64,000 bases of DNA, taken from the NCBI RefSeq assembly GCF_000974485.1, contig NZ_BBOM01000007.1:682001-746000 (forward strand), read 5' to 3'. The notes under the pieces were generated by a model. It searched no databases. It had not been told where the DNA came from and saw nothing but the letters and a program-made list of their open reading frames with translations. This DNA comes from Streptomyces sp. NBRC 109706. GTDB lineage: Bacteria; Actinomycetota; Actinomycetes; Streptomycetales; Streptomycetaceae. The translations under genes and the position numbers were made by a program. Position 1 is the stretch's first letter; the number at the start of each line of letters is the position of its first letter. This document shows, piece after piece, positions 30,150-38,533 of the stretch.

Positions 30150-30701
30150 ATGACCCTGCTGGATCTTGCCGAAACGGTGTACCGGACCATGCCCGGCTAC
30201 CGCCCGGAGGTCGTTGGAGGAAGACTCGTCGTGAACCCGCCCGCAGACGGTCGGCATGCCGACGCGTTGACCAGTCTCACCCTGGCGCTTGCCGTGCTGC
30301 ACGGCCAGGAGACCCGGCTTCACCAGGCACGGGGCCTCTGGCTCCCCGGTGGAGACGACTATGTCGTTCCGGATCTCTCCATTGTGGACGCCGACTACGA
30401 ACGGCATCTGGTGGCGTTCAACTGCTATGCGCCACATGTGTTTCGCCTGGTCGTGGAGATCACCTCCAGCAACCACGGCAGCGACACCGTGGACAAACCG
30501 CTCGCCTACGCACGGGCCGGCATCCCCGTCTACCTCATCGGGGACCGCCGCAACCGGCGGGTCAGCCTGCTGACCGACCCACGCGACGGGGAGTACCGCA
30601 CGCGGTCCACCTATCTGTCCGGCGAGAGCTTTGTGCTGCCGGAGTCCGTCGGCGCCAAGGTCGAACTGGCCGCGGACATTCTGCTGGGGCCGCCTGCCTA
30701 G
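30150..30701 (+). CDS. Uma2 family protein (DUF820, PD-(D/E)XK-like fold)
   Basis: The 183-residue protein matches the Uma2/DUF820 family common in Streptomyces and cyanobacteria. The nuclease-like pattern is present: PEVVGGRLVVNPP, then VPDLSIVD, then LVVEITSSNHGSDTVDKPLAYARAGIP (Asp, Glu and Lys positions). The family is predicted to be endonuclease-like, but no biological role is known. ATG 30150 is preferred because GAGGGGGAAG ends 6 nt upstream; ATG 30120 is an in-frame alternative. It stands alone, and its stop overlaps the -10 box of the next gene. Confidence 0.85.
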   Translation: MTLLDLAETVYRTMPGYRPEVVGGRLVVNPPADGRHADALTSLTLALAVLHGQETRLHQARGLWLPGGDDYVVPDLSIVDADYERHLVAFNCYAPHVFRLVVEITSSNHGSDTVDKPLAYARAGIPVYLIGDRRNRRVSLLTDPRDGEYRTRSTYLSGESFVLPESVGAKVELAADILLGPPA

Positions 30702-30704
30702 AGT
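30699..30704 (+). promoter_or_regulatory. -10 box TAGAGT of the dehydratase gene
   Basis: TAGAGT, overlapping the TAG stop of the Uma2-type gene, ends 6 nt before ATG 30711. It is consistent with a leaderless transcript. Confidence 0.45.
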
Positions 30705-30710
30705 GGCGGG

Positions 30711-31625
30711 ATGTTCGGATATGACGAGGTAGCGGCGGCGGCCGGGCGGATCGACGGGCAGGTGCGGCCCGTGGTGCTCGCGCCCGGCGGTGAACGGCTG
30801 TGGTTCGCCCTGGAGTTCCTTCAGCACACCGGCTCCTTCAAGGCCAGGGGCGCGCTGAACTTCACCGCCGCCCAGCGGGCGGCCGGCCGGCTGCCGGCCG
30901 CCGGTATCGCCATCGCCTCCGGCGGCAACGCCGGGCTCGCCGCCGCCTGGGCCGCCGGCCGACAGGGCGTGCGGGCCACGGTGTTCGTGCCCACCACGGC
31001 CCCGCCGGTGAAGGTGTCCGCGCTGCGCGCCCTGGGCGCCGAGGTGCGAGGGATCGGCGTGGAGTACGCGGAGGCCGCCGAGGCGTGCGCCGCGTTTGTC
31101 GCGGAGAGCGGCGCGGTGGGCTCGCACGCCTACGACCACCCGCTGATCGCCGCCGGCGCCGGCACCCTGGTGGACGAGATCCTGGCCGCGCGCCCGACGA
31201 TCACCACGGTGGTGGTCTCGGTGGGCGGCGGCGGTCTGCTGGCCGGCGTGGCCACGGCGGCCGAGGCGCGCGGCCTGCGCGTGGTGGCGGTGGAGCCGGA
31301 GGGCTCCCGCGCGCTGCACGCGGCGCTGGCCGCCGGCACGCCGGTTGATGTGCCGGTCTCCTCGGTGGCCGCCGACTCCCTCGGCGCCCGCCGCGTCTCG
31401 GCGGACGCGCTGCGCGCGGCCCAACGGCCGCATGTGCGCTCGGTGTTGGTGACGGACGAGGCGATCGTCGCCACCCGCCGCCGGCTCTGGCACGAGCACC
31501 GCGTCGCGGTGGAACACGCCGCCGCCACCGCCCTCGCCGGCACCCCCGCCCCCACCCCCGCCGAAGAAACCTGCACCATCCTCTGCGGCGCCAACACCAC
31601 CCCCACCGACCTGGCGACGGCGTAG
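30711..31625 (+). CDS. Threonine/serine dehydratase-like PLP enzyme
   Basis: The 304-residue fold-type-II PLP enzyme has the Schiff-base Lys in LEFLQHTGSFKARGAL, the phosphate loop ASGGNAGLAAAWAA and the glycine-rich SVGGGGLLAGVA. There is no regulatory ACT domain, so it resembles catabolic threonine ammonia-lyase, serine dehydratase or serine racemase. It probably deaminates Thr or Ser to a 2-oxoacid. At about 304 residues it is slightly shorter than typical catabolic forms (320-330) but has all key motifs. A 750-nt repeat-rich gap follows. Confidence 0.88.
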   Translation: MFGYDEVAAAAGRIDGQVRPVVLAPGGERLWFALEFLQHTGSFKARGALNFTAAQRAAGRLPAAGIAIASGGNAGLAAAWAAGRQGVRATVFVPTTAPPVKVSALRALGAEVRGIGVEYAEAAEACAAFVAESGAVGSHAYDHPLIAAGAGTLVDEILAARPTITTVVVSVGGGGLLAGVATAAEARGLRVVAVEPEGSRALHAALAAGTPVDVPVSSVAADSLGARRVSADALRAAQRPHVRSVLVTDEAIVATRRRLWHEHRVAVEHAAATALAGTPAPTPAEETCTILCGANTTPTDLATA

Positions 31626-31639
31626 CCGCGACGGCGGCA

Positions 31640-32341
31640 CAGCCGCACCCAGAACCACTCCCCCGCTGGCGGCGACTGCGCCGCCCCCACGGCGGAAGCA
31701 ACAACCGGCGGGCACGCCGGACTTTCACCGACAACCGGGACGAACGACTGCGCCTGCCCCGTACCGGATGCGACGACCCGCTGGCGCGCCGGCGGAAACG
31801 AACAGCCGACCCGCCACGCCGGCCACCATCGATCCGGCGGTGATCGCCTCCGGCGGGAAAGGCGCCGCCAGGCCCCACCGACAGCGGGGCCCGCTGACAG
31901 GAATGGCTCCGCCACCCCCACACCCCGGAAGCAGCAATCCGCTGGCGCGCCGGCCCCACCTGGGACACCGGGGGCACCGGGAGCAACCCGGCCAGCAACG
32001 GGCAGCCGACGCGCCACGCCGGCCTCCGCCTCCGGCGGGAAAGGCGCCGCCAGGCCCCGCGCCCTGAAGCAACAACCGGCGGGCGCGCCGGGACTCGGCC
32101 GGTACCGGGCACACTCTGCCGAGCGATCGGTGTCGGCTCCGCCGGCCCCGTGCCATCGGTGTCCGGGGAGCAGTCCGCAACAACAGCCGCCGGTCGGCGG
32201 ACATCAGCCGGCCACGGCGGTCACAGCGGGGCCCGCTGATACGTCGGCTTCCCGCCGCCGGCAGGCACCCCGCCGCGGACACCCCAGCGGCCGAACCGCC
32301 GGCAGGCAACCCGCCGGCAGGCAACCCGCCGGCAGGCAACC
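31640..32341. repeat. Gene-free stretch with dispersed and tandem GC-rich repeats
   Basis: No supported gene lies between the dehydratase stop and pfkA. A 30-nt block (31847-31876) recurs exactly at 32029-32058. CAGCCGACSCGCCACGCCGG occurs at about 31803 and 32003. AAGCAACAACCGGCGGGC occurs at about 31696 and 32068. ACAGCGGGGCCCGCTGA occurs at about 31881 and 32223. The order of blocks in the two halves is similar, as if a segment of about 180-200 bp had been duplicated and had diverged. Confidence 0.65.
32296..32340. repeat. Tandem repeat, three exact copies of 15 nt
   Basis: CCGCCGGCAGGCAAC is repeated head-to-tail three times without change, with a diverged fourth copy near 32250. GGCGGG...CCCGCC (32342-32361) follows and could form the pfkA terminator hairpin, 12 nt after its stop. 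Confidence 0.8.
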
Positions 32342-32372
32342 GGCGGGCCCGGGGTCCCGCCAAGACCGTTCG

Positions 32373-33398
32373 TCAGAACACCGCTTCGGTCTCGTCCATC
32401 CGGTTCTGCGGGACCCGCTTCAGTTCGGCCGTGGCCTCGCCCAGGGGGGTCATCACGATCTCGGTGCCGCGCAGCGCCGTCATCTTGCCGAACTCGCCCC
32501 GGTGGGCGGCCTCCACGGCGTGCCAGCCGAAGCGGGTGGCGAGCACCCGGTCGTACGCGGTGGGGGTGCCGCCGCGCTGGATGTGGCCGAGGATGACCGG
32601 GCGGGCCTCCTTGCCGAGGCGCTGCTCCAGCTCGCTGGCCAGTCGGTTGCCGATGCCGATGAACCGCTCGTGGCCGTAGGGGTCGATCTCGCCGCGCTCG
32701 TACGGCATGGAGCCGTCGGCCGGGCGGGCGCCCTCGGCGACGCAGATGACCGCGAACTTCTTGCCGCGTTCGAAGCGGTCCTCGATCATCTTGCACATGT
32801 CGTCGACCTGGAACGGCCGTTCCGGGACGCAGATGCCGTGGGCGCCGCCGGCCATGCCGGCCTCCAGCGCGATCCAGCCCGCGTGCCGGCCCATGACCTC
32901 GACGACCATGACCCGCTGGTGGGACTCGGCGGTGGTCTTGAGCCGGTCGATGGCCTCGGTGGCCACGCCGACCGCCGTGTCGAAGCCGAACGTGCGGTCG
33001 GTGGCGGAGATGTCGTTGTCGATGGTCTTGGGGACGCCGACCACGGGGATGCCGGCGTCGGCCAGCATCTTGGCGGCGGTGAGCGTGCCCTCGCCGCCGA
33101 TGGGGATCAGGGCGTCCAGGCTCAGCTTGTGCCGGAACGCCTCCGCGTTGTCGCAGGCCTCGCGCAGCCGTGCGCGCTCCAGGCGGCTGGATCCCAGGAT
33201 GGTGCCGCCCCGGGCCAGGATGCCGCTGACCTCGTTGATGTCGAGTGTGCGGTAACGGCCTTCGAGGAGGCCCTTGAAGCCGTCCTCGAACCCGATCACC
33301 TCGTCTTGGCGATCCACCACGGCACGGTGCACAACCGACCGGATCACCGCGTTGAGGCCGGGGCAGTCACCGCCCGCAGTGAGAACTCCGATGCGCAT
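32373..33398 (-). CDS. pfkA: ATP-dependent 6-phosphofructokinase
   Basis: The 341-residue enzyme phosphorylates fructose-6-phosphate to fructose-1,6-bisphosphate. The N-terminal GGDCPGLN phosphate-binding motif, GGEGTL with Gly104, and PKTIDND with Lys124 and catalytic Asp127 are in canonical numbering. Gly104 plus Lys124 is the actinobacterial ATP-dependent pattern; a pyrophosphate enzyme would have Asp104. Sugar-phosphate motifs (MGRHAGWIALEAG and HIQRGGTPTAYDR) are intact. ATG 33398 has AGGAGAG upstream; longer frames are unsupported. It is divergent from pta-ackA and near pyk, forming a lower-glycolysis and overflow neighbourhood. Confidence 0.96.
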   Translation of the reverse strand: MRIGVLTAGGDCPGLNAVIRSVVHRAVVDRQDEVIGFEDGFKGLLEGRYRTLDINEVSGILARGGTILGSSRLERARLREACDNAEAFRHKLSLDALIPIGGEGTLTAAKMLADAGIPVVGVPKTIDNDISATDRTFGFDTAVGVATEAIDRLKTTAESHQRVMVVEVMGRHAGWIALEAGMAGGAHGICVPERPFQVDDMCKMIEDRFERGKKFAVICVAEGARPADGSMPYERGEIDPYGHERFIGIGNRLASELEQRLGKEARPVILGHIQRGGTPTAYDRVLATRFGWHAVEAAHRGEFGKMTALRGTEIVMTPLGEATAELKRVPQNRMDETEAVF

Positions 33399-33626
33399 GA
33401 GGACCGCTCTCCTTGCTTGGCGCTGGATGGGGTGGGGTGAGGGTGACCGGCCTCGCCTTCGGGGCCGACGGGATTGTTTCACGAGAGGCTGGCTGCCGAC
33501 CAATGGCGCGGCACACCCCTCCCGAGGGCGCGCGCGGGCCGGCGCGCGCCCCCGTCCCACCCCGGGTTACGGTCGGGGCGGGGGCGGCGAGAGCGGTAGG
33601 AACCAGGCAGCTACGGAGGGGGAACG

Positions 33627-35768
33627 GTGACCAGCAGCGTGTATGTGACCGGTATCGGACGCGGTGACGGCCGCCAGCTGGTGGAGCTGGGGGTGATGGA
33701 GCTGCTGACCCGGAAGGTGGACCGGGTCGGGGTGTTCCGGCCGCTGGCCCACGAGGGGCGGACGGATCAGGTCGTCGAGCTGCTGCGCGCGCGGTACCGG
33801 CTGGCGCAGTCGGCGGCCGAGACGCGCGGCATGGGCTATCACGAGGCCGCGGCGCTGCTGGCCGAGCGCGGAATGGACGAGCTGGTGGCCCGGCTGGTGC
33901 GGCACTACCACCGGGTGGCCGAGGAGTACGAGGTGGTGCTGGTCCTCGGCAGCGACTACGCGGACACCCAGCTGCCCGCCGAGCTGACGCTCAACGCCCG
34001 GCTGGCCAACGAGTTCGGCGCCCCGGTGCTGCCCGTGGTGGCCGGCGTGGGGCAGGACGCGGACGCCATCGCCGCCGAGGTGCGCAACGCGCACAACGCG
34101 TTCGCCGCGCTGGGCTGCGATGTGCTGGCCATGATCGCCAACCGGGTGCCGGGGCGGGAGGCCCCCGCCGTGGGCGAGGCGCTGGGCGGGCACCTGCCGG
34201 TGCCGGTGTACGTGCTGCCGGAGGACGCGGCGCTGGCCGCGCCGACGGTGGCGCAGGTCAGGGCGGCGCTGGGCGCCGAGGTGGTGTTGGGCGACCACGC
34301 GGGTCTGGCGCGTGACGTGCGGGACTACGTCTTCGGCGGGGCCACGTTGCCCACGTTTCTGCGGGCGCTGACGGACGGCTGCCTGGTGATCACCCCAGGC
34401 GACCGGGCCGATCTGCTGGTGGGCGCGCTGGCCGCGCATTCGGCCGGTTCGCCGCCGATCGCCGGGGTGCTGTTGACGCTGGGCGAGCAGCCGGACAAGG
34501 AGACGATGGCGCTGGCCGCGCGGCTGTCGCCCGGCACGCCGGTGCTCTCCGTCGGCGCGGGTTCGTTCGGCACGGCCACCGAGCTGTCGGGCCTTGAGGG
34601 GCAGCTGACGGCGGCGACGCCGCGCAAGGCCGAGCTGGCGTTGGGGCTCTTCGAGAACCAGGTGGACACCTCGGCGCTGACCGAGCGGCTGTCGGTGGCG
34701 CGCGGGGACCGGGTGACGCCGATGATGTTCGAGCACGAGCTGATCGAGCGGGCCAGGAGCGACCGGCGGCATGTGGTGTTGCCGGAGGGCACCGAGGAGC
34801 GGGTGCTGCGGGCGGCCGAGGTGCTGCTGCGGCGCGGGGTCTGCGATCTGACGCTGCTCGGCGAGGAGTCGGTCGTCCGCCGGCGGGCGGCCGAACTCGG
34901 TCTCGATCTCAGCCTGTTGGGGGCGGACGAGCCGACGGGACGACCGGGCCCTGTGGCCCGGGTGGTGGATCCGGTCAGCTCGCCGCTGCGTGAGCGGTTC
35001 GCCGAGATCTACGCGGCGCTGCGGGCGCATCGGGGGGTCAGCGAGGAGCTGGCCTACGACGTGGTGTCCGATGTGTCGTACTTCGGAACGCTGATGGTGC
35101 GCGAGGGCCTCGCGGACGGGATGGTCTCCGGCGCCGCGCACTCCACGGCGGCCACCATCCGGCCGGCGTTCGAGGTGATCCGCACCAAGCCGAACGCGTC
35201 GATCGTCTCGTCGGTGTTCTTCATGTGCCTGGCGGACCGGGTGCTGGTGTACGGCGACTGCGCGGTCAACCCGGATCCGGACGCTGCCCAGTTGGCGGAC
35301 ATCGCGATCCAGTCGGCACACACCGCGGCCGAGTTCGGGGTGACGCCCCGGGTGGCGATGCTGTCGTACTCGACGGGCACCTCGGGTTCGGGTTCGGGCG
35401 TGGACAAGGTGCGCCAGGCCACCGAGCTGGTGCGCGCCGCGCGCCCCGACCTGCTGGTGGAGGGCCCGATCCAGTACGACGCGGCGGTCGAGCCCTCGGT
35501 GGCCGCGACCAAGCTGCCGGACTCGGAGGTGGCCGGGCAGGCCACGGTGTTGATCTTCCCGGACCTCAACACCGGCAACAACACCTACAAGGCGGTGCAG
35601 CGGTCCGCCGGCGCGGTGGCCGTGGGGCCGGTGCTGCAGGGGCTGCGCAAGCCGGTGAACGACCTGTCGCGGGGCGCGCTGGTGCAGGACATCGTGAACA
35701 CGGTGGCGATCACGGCCGTTCAGGCCCAGGAGGCCGCCGCCCGTACCCGAAAGGACGCCTCGGCGTGA
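33627..35768 (+). CDS. pta: Phosphate acetyltransferase (long form)
   Basis: The 713-residue enzyme converts acetyl-CoA and phosphate to acetyl-phosphate. It has an N-terminal BioD-like P-loop domain (about 1-210), a DRTGG domain (about 215-340) and the C-terminal PTA_PTB catalytic domain (about 380-700; TGTSGSGSGVDKVRQAT, IQYDAAVEPSVAATKLP, and ILIFPDLNTGNNTYK-like residues). The first domain departs from a consensus P-loop (TGIGRGDGRQ). GTG 33627 has GGAGGGGGAA upstream. The stop overlaps the ackA start (GTGA), which implies coupled translation. Confidence 0.95.
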   Translation: MTSSVYVTGIGRGDGRQLVELGVMELLTRKVDRVGVFRPLAHEGRTDQVVELLRARYRLAQSAAETRGMGYHEAAALLAERGMDELVARLVRHYHRVAEEYEVVLVLGSDYADTQLPAELTLNARLANEFGAPVLPVVAGVGQDADAIAAEVRNAHNAFAALGCDVLAMIANRVPGREAPAVGEALGGHLPVPVYVLPEDAALAAPTVAQVRAALGAEVVLGDHAGLARDVRDYVFGGATLPTFLRALTDGCLVITPGDRADLLVGALAAHSAGSPPIAGVLLTLGEQPDKETMALAARLSPGTPVLSVGAGSFGTATELSGLEGQLTAATPRKAELALGLFENQVDTSALTERLSVARGDRVTPMMFEHELIERARSDRRHVVLPEGTEERVLRAAEVLLRRGVCDLTLLGEESVVRRRAAELGLDLSLLGADEPTGRPGPVARVVDPVSSPLRERFAEIYAALRAHRGVSEELAYDVVSDVSYFGTLMVREGLADGMVSGAAHSTAATIRPAFEVIRTKPNASIVSSVFFMCLADRVLVYGDCAVNPDPDAAQLADIAIQSAHTAAEFGVTPRVAMLSYSTGTSGSGSGVDKVRQATELVRAARPDLLVEGPIQYDAAVEPSVAATKLPDSEVAGQATVLIFPDLNTGNNTYKAVQRSAGAVAVGPVLQGLRKPVNDLSRGALVQDIVNTVAITAVQAQEAAARTRKDASA

Positions 35769-36967
35769 ATGCCCGTTTGGTGCTGGTGCTCAACTCCGGT
35801 TCCTCGTCGTTGAAGTACCAGCTGCTGGACATGGCCGACGAGCGGCGGCTGTCCTTCGGTCTGGTGGAGCGGATCGGGGAGCGCGGGCCAGGCCGGCTGA
35901 CGCACACCCCGGCCGCCGGGGAGCGCAGGGAGCGCGAGCTGCCGGTGCCCGACCACGCGGCGGCGCTGCGCGCGGCGGCCGACGAGCTGGCCGCCGACGG
36001 CCACGGCCTGGACTCCCCCGAGCTGGCGGCCGTCGGCCACCGGGTGGTGCACGGCGGTCGGCGGTTCACCGCGCCGACGCTGGTGGACGACGGGGTGGAG
36101 GCCGAGATCGAACGGCTGGTGCCGCTGGCGCCGTTGCACAACCCGGCGAACCTGGCGGGCATCAGGACGGCGCGGGCGCTCAACCCCGGACTGCCCCAGG
36201 TCGCCGTCTTCGACACGGCGTTCCACACCACCATCCCGGACCACGCGGCGTGTTACGCCATCGACGCCGACACGGCGGCCGAGCACCGGATCCGGCGCTA
36301 CGGCTTCCACGGCACCTCGCACGCGTTCGTCTCCCGGCGCACCGCCGAGCTGCTGGGCCGGGAGCCGGCCGAGGTCAATGTGATCACGCTGCATCTGGGC
36401 AACGGCGCCTCCGCCGCGGCGGTGGCGGGCGGGCGCTGCGTGGACACCTCGATGGGGCTCACCCCGTTGGAGGGCCTGGTGATGGGCACCAGGTCGGGGG
36501 ATGTGGACCCGGCCGTGGTGTTCCATCTGTCGCGGGTGGCGGGGATGTCGGTCGGGGAGATCGACGAACTGCTCAACTCCCGTTCCGGGCTGCTGGGTCT
36601 GTGCGGCGACAACGACATGCGGGAGGTGGTCCGGCGGATGGACGAGGGCGATCCCCGGGCGAGGCTGGCGTTCGACGTCTACATCCACCGGCTGCGTTCG
36701 TACCTGGGCGCCTACTTCGCGCTGCTGGGCCGGGTGGACGCGGTGGCGTTCACGGCCGGCGTCGGGGAGAACGCGACCCGGGTGCGAACGGCCGCCGTCA
36801 GCGGCCTGGACGGGTGGGGGCTCGCCGTCGACGAACGGCTGAACACCGCGCCCGGCCGAGGACCCCGGATCATCTCCCCGGAGTACGCTCGATGCGCGGT
36901 CGCCGTGGTGCCCACGGACGAGGAACTGGAGATCGCCATCCAGGCATTCGCCCTGGTCGGAAGCTGA
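35765..36967 (+). CDS. ackA: Acetate kinase
   Basis: The 400-residue ASKHA-fold kinase makes acetate and ATP from acetyl-phosphate. N-terminal LVLNSGSSSLKYQL is the family signature. RYGFHGTSHAFVSRR, LHLGNGASAAAV and AFTAGVGENATRVR follow. GTG 35765 overlaps the pta stop. It works with pta in acetate overflow or assimilation, and the product ATP and acetyl-phosphate link to the glycolytic genes nearby. Confidence 0.96.
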   Translation: MNARLVLVLNSGSSSLKYQLLDMADERRLSFGLVERIGERGPGRLTHTPAAGERRERELPVPDHAAALRAAADELAADGHGLDSPELAAVGHRVVHGGRRFTAPTLVDDGVEAEIERLVPLAPLHNPANLAGIRTARALNPGLPQVAVFDTAFHTTIPDHAACYAIDADTAAEHRIRRYGFHGTSHAFVSRRTAELLGREPAEVNVITLHLGNGASAAAVAGGRCVDTSMGLTPLEGLVMGTRSGDVDPAVVFHLSRVAGMSVGEIDELLNSRSGLLGLCGDNDMREVVRRMDEGDPRARLAFDVYIHRLRSYLGAYFALLGRVDAVAFTAGVGENATRVRTAAVSGLDGWGLAVDERLNTAPGRGPRIISPEYARCAVAVVPTDEELEIAIQAFALVGS

Positions 36968-37028
36968 CCTGGGCTAGCCTGAGCCCGCAAATTATTCCAC
37001 CATGGAACAAAACGATAGGATCGCTTCC

Positions 37029-38459
37029 ATGCGCCGCTCCAAAATCGTCTGCACCCTGGGTCCCGCCGTCGACTCCTTCGACAATCTGAAGGCTCTCATC
37101 GACGCCGGAATGAACGTGGCCCGCTTCAACTTCAGCCACGGCAGCCACGAGGAGCACGAGGAGCGGTACCACCGACTCCGCAAGGCAACGGAGGACTCCG
37201 GCCGCGCCGTTGGTGTGCTGGCCGACCTCCAGGGCCCCAAGATCCGCCTGGAGACCTTCGCCAACGGCCCGGTGGAGCTGGAGCGGGGCGACGAGTTCAC
37301 CATCACCACCGAGGACGTCCCCGGCGACCGTTCGATCTGCGGCACCACCTACAAGGGCCTGCCGGGGGACGTCTCCAAGGGCGAGACGATCCTGATCAAC
37401 GACGGCAACGTCTCCCTCCAGGTGCTGGAGGTGGAGGGCCCGCGGGTGCGCACCATCGTCATCGAGGGTGGCGTCATCTCCGACCACAAGGGCATCAACC
37501 TGCCCGGCGTGGCCGTCAACGTCCCCGCCCTGTCCGACAAGGACGTGGAGGACCTGGAGTTCGCCCTCCGCCTCGGCGCCGACATGGTCGCGCTGTCCTT
37601 CGTGCGGAACGCGGAGGACGTGCGGGACGTGCACCGGGTGATGGACCGCGTCGGCCGTCGGGTCCCGGTGATCGCCAAGGTGGAGAAGCCGCAGGCGGTG
37701 GAGAACATGGAGGAGGTCGTCCTGGCCTTCGACGGGGTCATGGTGGCCCGGGGCGATCTGGCGGTCGAGTACCCGCTGGAGCAGGTCCCGATGGTGCAGA
37801 AGCGGCTGATCGACCTCTGCCGCCGCAACGCCAAGCCGGTGATCGTGGCGACCCAGATGATGGAGTCGATGATCACCAACTCCCGTCCCACGCGCGCCGA
37901 GGCGTCCGATGTCGCCAACGCGATCCTGGACGGCGCGGACGCGGTGATGCTCTCCGCCGAATCGTCGGTCGGCCGGTATCCGATCGAGACGGTCAAGACC
38001 ATGTCGAAGATCGTGGTGGCCGCCGAGGACGAACTGCTCTCCCGTGGCCTGCAGCCGCTGGTGGCCGGCAAGAAGCCGCGCACCCAGGGCGGTTCGGTCG
38101 CCAGGGCGGCGGCGGAGATGGCGGACTTCCTGGACGCCCGCGCGCTGATCGCGTTCACCAAGTCGGGTGACACCGCGCGCCGGCTCTCCCGCTACCGGTC
38201 GTTGCAGCCCATCCTGGCCTTCACCACCGAGGCGGCGACCCGCAACCAACTCACCCTGAGCTGGGGCGTGGAGACCTTTGTGGTGCCGCTGGTCAACCAC
38301 ACGGACGAGATGGTGGAGCTGTGTGACGCCGAGCTGTCCCGGCTCAACCGCTACGAGACCGGCGACACGATGATCATCACCGCCGGTTCCCCTCCCGGGG
38401 TTCCCGGCACCACCAACATGGTCCGGGTGCACCACCTGGGCGGCCACGGCGGCGTCTGA
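37029..38459 (+). CDS. pyk: Pyruvate kinase
   Basis: The 476-residue enzyme transfers phosphate from phosphoenolpyruvate to ADP. Start MRRSKIVCTLGPA, FNFSHGSHEEH, the substrate/Mg motif VIAKVEKPQAVENMEEVV, the MVARGDLAVEYPLEQVP signature and ATQMMESMI are all intact, and a C-terminal regulatory domain is present. ATG 37029 matches the conserved N-terminus, with AGGA 9 nt upstream; an in-frame ATG at 37002 is possible. A short inverted repeat TTCCAccaTGGAA (36995-37007) lies in the leader. A perfect palindrome follows the gene. Confidence 0.95.
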   Translation: MRRSKIVCTLGPAVDSFDNLKALIDAGMNVARFNFSHGSHEEHEERYHRLRKATEDSGRAVGVLADLQGPKIRLETFANGPVELERGDEFTITTEDVPGDRSICGTTYKGLPGDVSKGETILINDGNVSLQVLEVEGPRVRTIVIEGGVISDHKGINLPGVAVNVPALSDKDVEDLEFALRLGADMVALSFVRNAEDVRDVHRVMDRVGRRVPVIAKVEKPQAVENMEEVVLAFDGVMVARGDLAVEYPLEQVPMVQKRLIDLCRRNAKPVIVATQMMESMITNSRPTRAEASDVANAILDGADAVMLSAESSVGRYPIETVKTMSKIVVAAEDELLSRGLQPLVAGKKPRTQGGSVARAAAEMADFLDARALIAFTKSGDTARRLSRYRSLQPILAFTTEAATRNQLTLSWGVETFVVPLVNHTDEMVELCDAELSRLNRYETGDTMIITAGSPPGVPGTTNMVRVHHLGGHGGV

Positions 38460-38470
38460 CCGTCGGAGAA

Positions 38471-38524
38471 CCACATACGAGGATCCCCCGGCCCTTCGAA
38501 GGGCCGGGGGATCCTCGTATGTGG
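38471..38524. terminator. Perfect 54-bp palindrome, bidirectional terminator
   Basis: Two 27-nt arms (38471-38497 and 38498-38524) are exact reverse complements with no spacer, centred on TTCGAA. It sits between convergent pyk (stop 38459) and the acidic-protein gene (stop 38534). RNA from either strand would form the same very stable hairpin. Confidence 0.92.
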
Positions 38525-38533
38525 GGGGGCGGA

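Noticed and set aside
32296..32340. CRISPR-like array
   Set aside because: The 15-nt units are directly tandem with no spacers and no cas genes are nearby.
32373..33398. Pyrophosphate-dependent phosphofructokinase
   Set aside because: Residue 104 is Gly, as in ATP-dependent enzymes, although Lys124 is shared with pyrophosphate types.
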